DNA of 64,000 bases, taken from positions 62,001-126,000 of the forward strand of contig NZ_JACHXU010000016.1 of assembly GCF_014192335.1 (NCBI RefSeq). Direction: 5' to 3'. Origin of the DNA: Aporhodopirellula rubra. Its GTDB lineage: Bacteria > Planctomycetota > Planctomycetia > Pirellulales > Pirellulaceae. Positions within the stretch are counted from its first letter, which is position 1, and each line of letters starts with the position of its first letter. The notes under the pieces were generated by a model, which searched no databases, was not told the DNA's origin, and saw only the letters and a program-made list of their open reading frames with translations. This document shows, one piece after another, positions 1-8,615 of this stretch. The position numbers and the translations under genes are program-made.

Positions 1-10
1 TAGAAAGGCA

Positions 11-805
11 CTAGCCTTCTTGTTGCGTAGGGTATTCGGCGTACTCGACGCGGTAGAGTGCGAACCCCAGGGCGATGATTGTTAATGCGCTGAGGGCCAT
101 GAGATGGGTAGAGACCGGCTCGCTGCCAAAGATGTTTTCCGCATTCGAACGAACGTTTTCCCAACCCATCCAATTCGCGAGTAGCCCACGAAGTCGGTAG
201 TTGATCGTGAATTTGTTGACGAGAGCGGGAACAAACGACAAACCGTATTCAACGATCATGGTGTAGAGCACCGCACTGACCATGGTTCGTCGATAGAACA
301 GCACGCCGATCAACAGAAAGATGGCAGCGTGGGCGAGACAAGACAACACCGCGAGCACGCTCATCACGCACCACATTCGCAGCATGACATCGGTGCCGAT
401 CAACCATACGCAGACTGCGGTGGAAACGAGCGACGCGGAAAGCGTCCAGACGACCGCCGTCAGGTACTTTCCGAAGAGAACCATTCGCCTGCCCGATCGA
501 CGCAGTGCCAGATACACCCATGTTTGGCCTTCGATTTCGGTGCTGATCGCGGGTGTCGCCCAAAGCAGAAGCCCTAGCAAACACGTCACCTCCGGCACCA
601 AAAAATACAGCGTGAAACCGAACGGTTCGATAAATTCGGCAGGATCAAACTTGTTCGCTGAGGAAGCCAGAGCAATGCCTCGCATCGTCGCGATGATCGC
701 CACCGGAAACGCGACAAGCGCGAACCACATCGCGATACGTCCCATCGTGAACGATCGACGCAATTCGAATTGCATCACATCCCATGGCATGGTCAGACGA
801 TTCAT
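11..805 (-). CDS. ABC-2-type transporter permease (second module)
   Basis: A 264-residue integral membrane protein with about six hydrophobic segments, separated by a loop near residue 90 (TEIEGQTWVYLALRRSGRR) that resembles the coupling region of ABC-2-type permeases. It should form the membrane channel for the ATPase encoded just upstream. Its ATG (805-803) overlaps the ATPase stop in an ATGA, so the pair is very likely translationally coupled and co-transcribed from the unit starting near 3.7 kb. The substrate cannot be read from sequence; ABC-2 permeases of this size move drugs, lipids, polysaccharides or peptides, and tandem copies are common in planctomycetes. The membrane topology and the ATPase neighbour support the class well, the specific cargo not at all. 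Confidence 0.85.
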   Translation of the reverse strand: MNRLTMPWDVMQFELRRSFTMGRIAMWFALVAFPVAIIATMRGIALASSANKFDPAEFIEPFGFTLYFLVPEVTCLLGLLLWATPAISTEIEGQTWVYLALRRSGRRMVLFGKYLTAVVWTLSASLVSTAVCVWLIGTDVMLRMWCVMSVLAVLSCLAHAAIFLLIGVLFYRRTMVSAVLYTMIVEYGLSFVPALVNKFTINYRLRGLLANWMGWENVRSNAENIFGSEPVSTHLMALSALTIIALGFALYRVEYAEYPTQQEG

Positions 806-1737
806 GACGTCTCTCCTCGGTGACGACGAAGAATCGATTCAAAAACCGCTTCGATGTTTCCATCGGGCGTCTGCAATTGATCAATCGCCAAGTTGTCATC
901 ACGTATCCAGGACGCGATCCTTCCATAAAACTCCGCTGGCTCTCGCAACGAAACCCTGAGTTCGTTTTTGCCATGATTGAGTTGCAACGCGTCAACCCAA
1001 TCGACGTCCGCCAAGCGGTGAATCAATTTTGCGGCATCCCGACCTTTGATGAAAACCTCTTGTGGCGTGTCCGTCAAAATCGATTCGATTTCTTGTGCGG
1101 TTCCCGACGCGAGAATCCTGCCGCCGTGCAATAGCAGGAAAGAGGCCGTCACGGATTCAATCTCTTGCAAAACATGGCTTGCAAAGATCAACCCACGGCC
1201 TGATCGAGTCCATTGCTTCAAGAGTTGTGTCATGTCATTGCGACCAACAGGATCCAACCCGTTGTAAGGTTCATCGAGAATCAGCAGTTCCGGTTGGTGA
1301 GCGATCGCCTGAGCAATCTTGGTTCGCTGACGCATGCCTAACGAATAGGTTCCCATCGGACGATGCATGGCGGATGTCATGCCAACGGTTTCCAACGCTT
1401 CTTCGGCCAGTGACTTACACTCCCGTCGCGAAATTCCGTGCAGGCGGACCTGATACCGAACCCACTCCAGTGCCGAGACGTTGGGGTACAACACGTCCGA
1501 GGCGGGGCACAAACCGATACGACGAAGCAATCGACGATCACTCGTGGGTGTTGTCCCGAGTACCTGAAGGCTGCCTAACGTTGGACGAAAATGGCCGATC
1601 AACAAATTGATCAACGTCGTTTTCCCGGAACCGTTCGGACCGATCAGCCCGTATGCGCCGCGGGGGATGCGCAGCGTCAGGTCGTTCACGCCGACGACGT
1701 TGCCATACATCTTCGAAACATGATTCAATTCAATCAT
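802..1737 (-). CDS. ABC transporter ATP-binding protein (second module)
   Basis: A 311-residue ABC ATPase. Walker A GPNGSGKTT is at residues 33-41, a signature-like YSLGMRQR at about 131-138, Walker B LLILDEP at 151-157, and an H-loop SH near 187. The Q-loop position reads GLCPASD, without an obvious glutamine, a mild oddity. About 100 residues follow the nucleotide-binding domain, as in CcmA/NatA-type ATPases that power ABC-2 permeases. It starts only 3 bases after the preceding permease stop and overlaps the following permease by ATGA, so it belongs to one four-gene operon. The role is energising export or membrane remodelling by the 11-805 permease; the substrate is unknown. Confidence 0.92.
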   Translation of the reverse strand: MIELNHVSKMYGNVVGVNDLTLRIPRGAYGLIGPNGSGKTTLINLLIGHFRPTLGSLQVLGTTPTSDRRLLRRIGLCPASDVLYPNVSALEWVRYQVRLHGISRRECKSLAEEALETVGMTSAMHRPMGTYSLGMRQRTKIAQAIAHQPELLILDEPYNGLDPVGRNDMTQLLKQWTRSGRGLIFASHVLQEIESVTASFLLLHGGRILASGTAQEIESILTDTPQEVFIKGRDAAKLIHRLADVDWVDALQLNHGKNELRVSLREPAEFYGRIASWIRDDNLAIDQLQTPDGNIEAVFESILRRHRGETS

Positions 1738-1740
1738 CGC

Positions 1741-2733
1741 TCAAACACTCAGCCTCGCGATGATACGCCTGCGGACCACCCAGAATGAAATCGCCGTCAC
1801 GGCCACCAGAACCAACATCGCAGGAAAGACACTCGCCGCCGATGTGTCCAAACCGAATACCCACGACTGAACTTTTCCCAACGTGTGATAGGGCGAAAGC
1901 AATCGCCAACGATCGAAGTCGAAGTTGATATTTTCCCAACCGCGCCGACCTCGTGGTGGACGCATGGATCCGGAAGCCATCACCGCGGAGGCGGACGTTA
2001 ACACTTGATAGGCGACAAACCCCATCGCCCACGTCGTGAACCAAGCGAACGTCGCGTACCGACTCTCAACCGTTAACGACGAATAGGCGACCGCCAATGA
2101 GGTCGTTGGAATCATCAGGACTGCCGATGCGGCTAATATTCGCAGCGGAATGTCCCAGGTTTGCGTCACCACCGAGAAATCAGGTGACAACAAAACGCCT
2201 AACAAATAAAGTAAAAACGCCGGCAGGGTTGCAATCATCGACAGCAGAAACCAGATAACCGCAGACTTTCCAAGAATGTACTGCGACGGCGAAAGCGGAC
2301 GCGAAAAGTACATCAGATAAGCCTTCGTTCGCAGATCGTACGAAATCAGCATCGGTGCGATTAATCCGATCAAGATCACCATCGCAAAGAGTTGTGGGTA
2401 GCGAAAGAACGCCAAAATCAGCGTCGACCAAACCTGATGCCGGGCTGCGTCATGATCGTCGATGATTTGGCTGGCGAGCTCTGGTTGATTGAGAGGCCCC
2501 GCAGCCATGCGAACGATGACCCGCTGCAAATCGGGCTCGGTCGACGAATACTCAAACGCAAACAGTCCAAATGCGGGAAAGACGATGGGCAGCCACGCAA
2601 GCATCAACATCGTACGCAGCCACCGCCTGCGTAAAACCAACGAAATTCCGCTGCGGGCGACAACCCAGGGGCGAAGCAAGGTCGCCATGCGATCACCCTG
2701 CCAACCGCGGTAGCCCAGATCATGAATCGGCAC
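1741..2733 (-). CDS. ABC-2-type transporter permease (first module)
   Basis: A polytopic membrane protein of about 330 residues. The reading frame is open to 2787, but I prefer the GTG at 2733, which follows an AAGGGGA Shine-Dalgarno-like sequence and gives the N-terminus MPIHDLGYRGWQGDR. My recollection is that similar short N-termini occur in planctomycete ABC-2 permeases. An ATG 45 bases further in (MATLLRPW) is the alternative. A short segment reading SYDLRTKAYLMYFSRPLSPSQYI is typical of the cytoplasmic loop of ABC-2 permeases. The start overlaps the end of the upstream ATPase by 14 bases, again suggesting coupling. Function: transmembrane half of the first ABC module, cargo unknown. Confidence 0.85.
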   Translation of the reverse strand: MPIHDLGYRGWQGDRMATLLRPWVVARSGISLVLRRRWLRTMLMLAWLPIVFPAFGLFAFEYSSTEPDLQRVIVRMAAGPLNQPELASQIIDDHDAARHQVWSTLILAFFRYPQLFAMVILIGLIAPMLISYDLRTKAYLMYFSRPLSPSQYILGKSAVIWFLLSMIATLPAFLLYLLGVLLSPDFSVVTQTWDIPLRILAASAVLMIPTTSLAVAYSSLTVESRYATFAWFTTWAMGFVAYQVLTSASAVMASGSMRPPRGRRGWENINFDFDRWRLLSPYHTLGKVQSWVFGLDTSAASVFPAMLVLVAVTAISFWVVRRRIIARLSV

Positions 2734-3703
2734 GAGAATCCCCTTGTGCGATGCTTGGCGGGGCAAGTGTTTTCCCGGCGGCAACATCCATGAAAATTTG
2801 TTCGAGTGAGTTCACCGCCGGCTCGAAACTGCGAATCGCGGTATTCGACGACGCCGCCATCTGCCACAACACCCCGGCATGCTCGGGATCAACGCCCTCG
2901 AAACGCAGCGCATTCGTTTCGGCATCGTGTCGAACCACGTGCCCGGCTTCTTGAATGAGCCGAATCAGTTCACTGGGATCTCCCACGGTCTTCAGGTGCA
3001 TGGTCGGTTCGATCGGTCGACTCAGCGATTCCAGCGTGTCGGTAACGCGAACCGTTCCGTCGACGAGGATCACGACATGATCACAGACAGTCTGGACGTC
3101 CGGCAAAATATGTGTCGACAAGATCACCGACTTCCCGTGCTCGGTTGCCAGATGACGAATCCGGTGCAACATCGCGAGACGCTGATCAGGATCCAGCCCC
3201 GTGGTGGGTTCATCCAAAATCAAGAGCGGCGGATCATGAACGAGTGCCTGCGCGAACTTGAGTTTCTGTCGCATGCCCGTTGAATAGGATTCGACCTCAC
3301 GGTACCGCTCTTCACCGAACCCACAGTAATCCATCATCTCGTGCGAGCGTCGCAAGCCTTCGCGTCCAGACAGTCCTGATAATCGAGCCATGAGCGTGAC
3401 GGATTCGATTCCAAGTAGACCTGCAACGTAGCAATCGTCCTCAGGAAGATAACCGATGTGGTCGCGAATGAGCCGCGCGTCCAGAGGCCAACGATAATCA
3501 AGCACACGCCCTTGGCCCGATTGCACACGAAGCAATCCCAGCAACGACTTAATCAACGTGCTTTTTCCCGAGCCATTTGGCCCCAAAAGTCCGGTGACGC
3601 CCGAAGGGATTCGCAACGAAACGTTTCGGAGCGCATCGATTGCTCCGTATCGTTTACTGACCGATTCGATTTCGACAATTGTGCTCAATCGTTCCTTTGT
3701 CAA
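2720..3703 (-). CDS. ABC transporter ATP-binding protein (first module)
   Basis: A 327-residue ABC ATPase with Walker A GPNGSGKST at residues 41-49, signature YSTGMRQKL, Walker B LLILDEPTTGLDP and an H-loop STH. A C-terminal extension of about 100 residues follows the catalytic domain, as in ATPases paired with ABC-2 permeases. No ATG lies near the start: TTG at 3703 overlaps the previous frame's stop (TTGA), and a second TTG at 3688 has AAAGGA just before it and may be the true start. It is the first intact gene of a four-gene cluster ATPase-permease-ATPase-permease, so two modules are probably made together and may form a mixed transporter. Confidence 0.9.
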   Translation of the reverse strand: MTKERLSTIVEIESVSKRYGAIDALRNVSLRIPSGVTGLLGPNGSGKSTLIKSLLGLLRVQSGQGRVLDYRWPLDARLIRDHIGYLPEDDCYVAGLLGIESVTLMARLSGLSGREGLRRSHEMMDYCGFGEERYREVESYSTGMRQKLKFAQALVHDPPLLILDEPTTGLDPDQRLAMLHRIRHLATEHGKSVILSTHILPDVQTVCDHVVILVDGTVRVTDTLESLSRPIEPTMHLKTVGDPSELIRLIQEAGHVVRHDAETNALRFEGVDPEHAGVLWQMAASSNTAIRSFEPAVNSLEQIFMDVAAGKTLAPPSIAQGDSRADS

Positions 3704-4125
3704 TTCTTTGCCACCGATGCTGCGTCGCCTGCCTGATTGATCGGGAAAAACAATCGCATGCCGTCATGATCAGCGACCGGGAATCGATACCATTCACTCT
3801 GTCCCGCATTTTGCACTTCAAACATCCTCGCCAGCCCGCGTCTTAGCGTCGCGATCGAGAACGGTACCAATCCGGATGCCTGCATCATGTTGGCGTACTT
3901 CATGTATGTCGCTCTTGGTGCGGTTAAAAACGGCGGCGTCGATGATTGTTTCGGTCGACGGATCGATATCTTGGCAAAGAACTCTGCTTTCGCCAATCAC
4001 CGTACTCCACCCCGGGTTATCCAGATGCCCATTCACGCTGAGAAGAGCATTTCCGTCCCGATTCAAAAAAACTTCGCTGCGGTACCAAGATCGAGAACGC
4101 GTTGCCGAATAACGCTAAACTCCAC
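3700..4125 (-). pseudogene. Frame-disrupted small ORF upstream of the ABC operon
   Basis: No single frame is open across this stretch, but protein-like sequence continues through it. From a GTG at 4125 the frame reads MEFSVIRQRVLDLGTAAKFF and stops at TGA 4065-4063, immediately at a run of seven T. The -1 frame continues as LNRDGNALLSVNGHLDNPGW and on to about residue VFNRTKS near 3910. The original frame then resumes with MKYANMMQASGLVPFSIATL and EWYRFPVADHDGMRLFFPIN, ending in the TGA that overlaps the ATPase start. One extra T in the homopolymer plus one lost base later would restore about 140 continuous residues. This could be a decayed gene, a sequencing error, or chance openness in a GC-rich region. 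I do not recognise the family. Confidence 0.4.
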
Positions 4126-4182
4126 CGTCAAAACAGAAATCCCGGATTCTGTACCCCTCGAACCAATCACGCGAGAACGAAC

Positions 4183-4458
4183 ATGTTGTTGGCAGAATTT
4201 CCATGGCAAGTCTTCATGACACCGTTCGGAATCCCGATCGTGGCCATCGTCTGCGTTTTCACATGGCTGGCAATTCAGTCGATCTCCATCGCCGTGGCAA
4301 AGGTCATGTGCAACCGAAGCGACACAGAACTAAAAATGGAATTGTTAGCCAGAGGATTCACCAGCGAAGAGATTGCGCGAACCGTGGAAGCGGGCCGAAC
4401 GGAGGCCCCGACTCGACAAGGCTGTGACAGAGCGGGCACGCGACAAGCCGCGATCTAG
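4183..4458 (+). CDS. Small single-span membrane protein, PspB-like in layout
   Basis: Starting at the ATG at 4183 this encodes about 91 residues: a short N-terminus (MLLAEFPWQVFMTPFG), one strongly hydrophobic span (IPIVAIVCVFTWLAIQSISIA) and a basic/acidic cytoplasmic tail with MELLARGFTSEEIARTVEAGR. That tail, in which a helix predicts regular spacing of charged residues, resembles the organisation of phage-shock protein B and of related small proteins seen in planctomycetes, but I cannot claim homology. The frame is open further upstream to 4102, yet that extra sequence has no hydrophobic or conserved character. It diverges from the minus-strand ORF at 3.7-4.1 kb. Function unknown; possible envelope-stress or regulatory partner. 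Confidence 0.7.
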   Translation: MLLAEFPWQVFMTPFGIPIVAIVCVFTWLAIQSISIAVAKVMCNRSDTELKMELLARGFTSEEIARTVEAGRTEAPTRQGCDRAGTRQAAI

Positions 4459-4625
4459 GTCCCACGTGGCCCCATCGTCAGGCCGCCTCTTGTCGTCGCT
4501 GCGAACCGCGTCGTTTTGCCACAGCTTCGCGTAAAAAACTTTTACTTTTCGCGCAAACTTGCCGCTGCGCAGGCTCTATGGTGAGGTAGGTCCTCTATCC
4601 GCGTCAAGAAATCGCAGGCAATCCG

Positions 4626-5717
4626 GTGAAGACAAGAAAACAACGCAGCTCTTTCATACTCCGATTCATGGTTTTCGGATTCAGTATCGCGGTTGGCGTG
4701 CTCGCGTTCTGGTTGCTCGGATACATCATCCATGACATCGACCGAATCCAGGGACCGAACTACACTCAGATGCTCGAAGGAGGTCTGCCGAAAGAATTAC
4801 AAGACGAGCGTCAGGAACTCACCGCTCAGCTCGCCGATTTAAAACAACAGATCGCAGCCACTGAGCAACGCCGACAACTGACGGGCCAAACGACAAGCGA
4901 TTCACAACAGACCATCAATCAACTCCTGCAACTCAAACGCAACGCTGACCAAAACGCCACGTCGCTAAGCGAAGACCAGCAACAAGCGTTAACCGAAAGC
5001 CTGCAACTGTTCCTGGCTAATCAGAACCAAGCTCAAGCTCTCAATGCCGAACTGTCTCAACTGAACGAGGATCGAAACGACGTTCAAGCGAAGCAACGCA
5101 CCAACGCGTCGGCGATCACGTCGGCAACCCGGCCGATTGAAACCGAATACGAGCACCTCTACCAGCAACATCAGTGGCGATTGGCCGCATACAAACTCGG
5201 AATGTTGGTGCCACTGTTGCTCGTGTGCGGATGGCTTTTCGTTCGCCACACGGGCGGAACGTATGCGATGTTGGTGTACGCGATGAGCGGCGCGGTTGCA
5301 TCGCGCGTCCTGCTCGTCATGCACGAACATTTTCCAGCGATCTATTTCAAATACATTTTGATCGGGCTTTCACTGGCGATCGCCACAGGTGTCCTGGTGC
5401 GTCTGCTGCGTTTGGTTGCCAAACCGAGCCGTGATTGGCTGTTACGCCAGTACCGCGAAGCCTACGCGAACTTCTTCTGTCCGATTTGTGATTTTCCGAT
5501 TCAACGAGGTCCGCTGAAGTATGCGGCCTGGACACGACGTAGCTTGAAAAAGCACACGCCGATTGCGATTGATCCCGCGACCGCGACACTCGATCAGCCG
5601 TACACCTGCCCCTGTTGCGAAACATCACTCTTTCATAAATGCGAAAAGTGCGGCGACGTCCGACATTCGCTCTTGCCCGCCTGCGAGAAATGCGGCGACG
5701 TTCTGTCAGACGCGTAA
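4626..5717 (+). CDS. Membrane protein with coiled coil and C-terminal zinc ribbons
   Basis: A 363-residue protein starting with GTG. After a basic N-terminus there is one membrane span (residues about 12-33). A glutamine-rich coiled coil follows (about 55-175, rich in Q, L, A and E, including LTAQLADLKQQIAATEQRRQ). Then come three or four further spans (about 187-260) and a cytoplasmic C-terminus with several Cys-X2-Cys pairs: CPIC, CPCC, CEKC and CEKC between about residues 285 and 360. These look like two rubredoxin-like zinc ribbons. I do not recognise the family as a whole. The architecture suggests a membrane-tethered scaffold or sensor rather than an enzyme. It stands alone between convergent or divergent neighbours. 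Confidence 0.8.
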   Translation: MKTRKQRSSFILRFMVFGFSIAVGVLAFWLLGYIIHDIDRIQGPNYTQMLEGGLPKELQDERQELTAQLADLKQQIAATEQRRQLTGQTTSDSQQTINQLLQLKRNADQNATSLSEDQQQALTESLQLFLANQNQAQALNAELSQLNEDRNDVQAKQRTNASAITSATRPIETEYEHLYQQHQWRLAAYKLGMLVPLLLVCGWLFVRHTGGTYAMLVYAMSGAVASRVLLVMHEHFPAIYFKYILIGLSLAIATGVLVRLLRLVAKPSRDWLLRQYREAYANFFCPICDFPIQRGPLKYAAWTRRSLKKHTPIAIDPATATLDQPYTCPCCETSLFHKCEKCGDVRHSLLPACEKCGDVLSDA

Positions 5718-5799
5718 TGCCGCATCCGAGCACATCAACAACGATAAGTAAGCAGAGCAAGTTCGAGATGGCAGCCTCACGGTCTACGAGGCGTGTTGG

Positions 5800-6252
5800 T
5801 TAGCAGGTAGGCTGACCGATGTCCTCGTTCCAAAGCGTGGGATGGTTCGCGATGAAGCTTTCCATCAAGGCGATGCACTCAGGATCGTTGACGATTTCCA
5901 GTTCAACGCCTCGACTACGAACGTATGACTCAGGTCCTTGAAAGGTTCTATTTTCGCCGACAATGATTCTGGGGATCTTGTAGAGCAACGCCGCGCCGCT
6001 GCACATGTCGCACGGCGATAACGTTGAATACAGAATCGATCGCGAGTAATCCGCCGCGGTCAGACGCCCGGCTCGTTCAAGGCAATCCATTTCGGCATGC
6101 AAGATCGCGCTGCCGTTTTGGATTCGACGGTTGTGCCCGCGAGCGACGATTTCACCGTCAATCACCAAAACGGATCCTATCGGGATCCCGCGTTCTTGCA
6201 GTCCCATGCGTGCTTCTTCCAAAGCTGCTCTTAAGAACGGATCCATCTGCAA
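5800..6252 (-). CDS. Cytosine deaminase, eukaryotic (Fcy1) type
   Basis: A 150-residue zinc-dependent deaminase. HAEMDC places the zinc ligand His52 and proton-shuttle Glu54; SPCDMC gives Cys81 and Cys84. Beyond the generic deaminase fold it matches the yeast cytosine deaminase pattern closely: GIPIG near the N-terminus, a GHN-R-Q-GSA-LHAE block, TLSPCDMC-GA, a Y-IPR-VVGEN strand, and a C-terminal FI---P--W-EDIG tail. This favours cytosine to uracil conversion (EC 3.5.4.1) over guanine or tRNA adenosine deamination. The usual bacterial cytosine deaminase, CodA, is an unrelated amidohydrolase. The gene is divergent from the secreted esterase with a gap of about 70-90 bases. Confidence 0.88.
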   Translation of the reverse strand: MQMDPFLRAALEEARMGLQERGIPIGSVLVIDGEIVARGHNRRIQNGSAILHAEMDCLERAGRLTAADYSRSILYSTLSPCDMCSGAALLYKIPRIIVGENRTFQGPESYVRSRGVELEIVNDPECIALMESFIANHPTLWNEDIGQPTC

Positions 6253-6321
6253 ATTCCTCGACTAGTGAATAGTAGCGCCGGCTCATCAGCGCCATTGTAC
6301 AATGACGGATCAATTTCTCTC

Positions 6322-7308
6322 ATGCCGCCCCACGAACGAAATCCCATGCTGCTCGTTCTTTGCCTAACGATTTGCTTGACCATGTTCGATGGCCTCGGAG
6401 TGTTCGCTCAATCGCCGATCACCACGAACAAACGCGACGAGGTGCAAGCCAAAGACTCGCCCCGGAAGAAATCCAAGCGAGCGCCCGCTTCGTTTAAGTG
6501 GGTCAACCCGATACCGAAAAAGTTGCAGCATCCATCGCTCAAGCATGGCACCTTCCGAAGCCCTTCGCTCAATCAAGAAATCGGCTACGTCATCCTGTTA
6601 CCACCGAGTTACTCAAAGGAATCACAGAAACGATTTCCCGTTGTGTACTACTTGCACGGCGGACGCCCCGGTAGCGAATCGAAATCACTCGCGCTGGCCC
6701 CCATCATGGCTGCGGCAATGAAGAATGGGAAAGCTGATGAAATGATTTATGTTTTCGTCAACGGTGGCCCCGTGAGTCACTACAACATTCCCGACGAACC
6801 TTCCAAACAGGGCGCCGATGTGTTTGTCAAAGAACTGATTCCACACATTGATGCTACCTACCGCACGATTGCGGATCGGGAACATCGCGGCCTGGAAGGT
6901 TTTTCCCAAGGCGGACGAGGAACGATGCGTCTCTCACTGCGGTATCCGAAATTATTCAGCAGCGCTGCAGCGGGTGGAGGTGGCTATGAGACCGAACGCA
7001 AAATCAGCGAATCGGGCGGCCGCGAGTCCGAAACGCTCGTCTTTGCCGAAGGCGACAACGCATGGGATCTCGCGCGAGCGTATGCGGTCAAAAAGACGCC
7101 GACCGTCCAGTGGATGGTCTACGTTGGCACCAAAGGGTTCAACTACGAAAACAACTTGACCTACATGGAATTCCTTGAATCACTCGATATTCCTTTCGAA
7201 AAGCTTATCGTTCCCGGAGTCCCTCATTCGGGATTGAAGGTCTACGAGCAAAACGGCATCGACATCATGCGATTCCACGCCAGGAATTTCAAACTGACTC
7301 AGCAGTAA
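6322..7308 (+). CDS. Secreted alpha/beta-hydrolase, esterase D-like
   Basis: From the ATG at 6322 (or 6346) there is a signal peptide, MLLVLCLTICLTMFDGLGVFAQS, followed by a basic linker and an esterase domain. The N-terminal strand reads FPVVYYLHGGRPG, which provides the oxyanion loop. The nucleophile elbow is GFSQGG, with Ser as nucleophile. A late GVPHSG supplies the probable catalytic His. The order fits the putative-esterase (esterase D / feruloyl esterase) family, which often removes acyl groups from plant or algal polysaccharides in planctomycetes. Substrate is inferred only from family. It faces galE, convergently, and appears monocistronic. Confidence 0.82.
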   Translation: MPPHERNPMLLVLCLTICLTMFDGLGVFAQSPITTNKRDEVQAKDSPRKKSKRAPASFKWVNPIPKKLQHPSLKHGTFRSPSLNQEIGYVILLPPSYSKESQKRFPVVYYLHGGRPGSESKSLALAPIMAAAMKNGKADEMIYVFVNGGPVSHYNIPDEPSKQGADVFVKELIPHIDATYRTIADREHRGLEGFSQGGRGTMRLSLRYPKLFSSAAAGGGGYETERKISESGGRESETLVFAEGDNAWDLARAYAVKKTPTVQWMVYVGTKGFNYENNLTYMEFLESLDIPFEKLIVPGVPHSGLKVYEQNGIDIMRFHARNFKLTQQ

Positions 7309-7326
7309 CGTCCGTCAACAAAGCGT

Positions 7327-8340
7327 TCAGACGCTATAGCCGGTTGGGTTTTGCGATTGCCAACGCCACGTGTCGACACACATGTCGTCCACGGTGCGTG
7401 TGGCCTTCCAGCCGAGCTCCTTTTCAGCGTACGCTGGATCGGCGTAGCAGGCAGCAACGTCACCGGGGCGTCGCTCAACGATCTTCGTCGGTACTTTCTT
7501 ACCGCTCGCTTTTTCAAACGAAGCGACCATTTCCAAGACGCTGCACCCATTACCTGTTCCGAGATTGTAGGTCACGACGCCGGGATTGCTCGTCAGTTTG
7601 TCGACGGCCCGGACATGCCCGACGGCGAGATCGACGACGTGGATGTAGTCGCGCACTCCAGTGCCATCGACGGTCGGGTAGTCGTTTCCGAACACCGATA
7701 ACTCAGGTCGCCGTCCGACAGCAACCTGAGCGACGAATGGCATCAGGTTGTTCGGGATACCGCTCGGGTCCTCACCGATGCGTCCACTGCTATGGGCACC
7801 GACCGGATTGAAGTAACGCAGCAACGCGATGTTCCAACTGCTGTCGCTGACGGAGAGATCACGGAAGATTTCTTCCAACATCAGTTTGGTGCGGCCGTAG
7901 GGGTTGGTGGCCGAGAGCGGGAAATCTTCGGTAATCGGAACCGTGTGCGGATCACCGTAAACGGTCGCCGACGAGCTGAAGACCAAATTCTTGACGTTGT
8001 GCTTGATCATCACCTCACAAAGATTGAGGCTGCCGGTGATGTTGTTTTGGTAGTAGCGAAGCGGAATCTGAACCGATTCACCCACTGCCTTCAGACCCGC
8101 AAAATGGATCACGGAGTCGATACCGGCACCGCTGAACACTTTGTCGAGAGCCTCTTCATCGAGCAAATCGATTTTGTGGAACTCTGCACTCTTTCCTGTC
8201 AATTCCGCGACTCGGCGAAGCGACTCTTCGCTGCTGTTGTCGAGATTGTCAACAACGACGACTTCGTGGCCCTCGTTGAGAAGTTCGAGGACGGTGTGAC
8301 TGCCGATGTAGCCGGCCCCGCCGGTGACGAGAATTTTCAT
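7327..8340 (-). CDS. galE: UDP-glucose 4-epimerase
   Basis: A 337-residue extended short-chain dehydrogenase. GGAGYIGS at residues 7-14 is the NAD-binding glycine motif. SSSATVYG, which carries the catalytic Ser/Thr, is followed by the YGRTK catalytic Tyr-X3-Lys. [10 protein letters not shown] and a late [10 protein letters not shown] are characteristic of GalE. It interconverts UDP-glucose and UDP-galactose (possibly the N-acetyl forms), feeding exopolysaccharide or cell-envelope glycan synthesis in the cytoplasm. The length is normal and every motif is intact. It is convergent with the secreted esterase and no sugar-transferase neighbours are present here. Confidence 0.96.
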   Translation of the reverse strand: MKILVTGGAGYIGSHTVLELLNEGHEVVVVDNLDNSSEESLRRVAELTGKSAEFHKIDLLDEEALDKVFSGAGIDSVIHFAGLKAVGESVQIPLRYYQNNITGSLNLCEVMIKHNVKNLVFSSSATVYGDPHTVPITEDFPLSATNPYGRTKLMLEEIFRDLSVSDSSWNIALLRYFNPVGAHSSGRIGEDPSGIPNNLMPFVAQVAVGRRPELSVFGNDYPTVDGTGVRDYIHVVDLAVGHVRAVDKLTSNPGVVTYNLGTGNGCSVLEMVASFEKASGKKVPTKIVERRPGDVAACYADPAYAEKELGWKATRTVDDMCVDTWRWQSQNPTGYSV

Positions 8341-8615
8341 GGAAATGAACTGGGTTGAAGTGGTGGTTTCAGGGTGACGGATAGGTTATTCGCCAAACCG
8401 AAAACTGACAATCGATCGTGTTTTATGTTGTCGATCGGTGCCGCCAGCGGAGCCCCGCCAGTTCGCCTGAGCCAATCGAATGGGCAATTCGGTTTTCTTC
8501 GGAAATTCTCTGTCCTCTCTCCCCGCAGGATTTGCATTGAGTAATAGACGCGGGACTGCGACCTGATCGAAGTGCCCGAGAAACCCTAGAACCAACTGCA
8601 TAGAGCGAAAACCTG

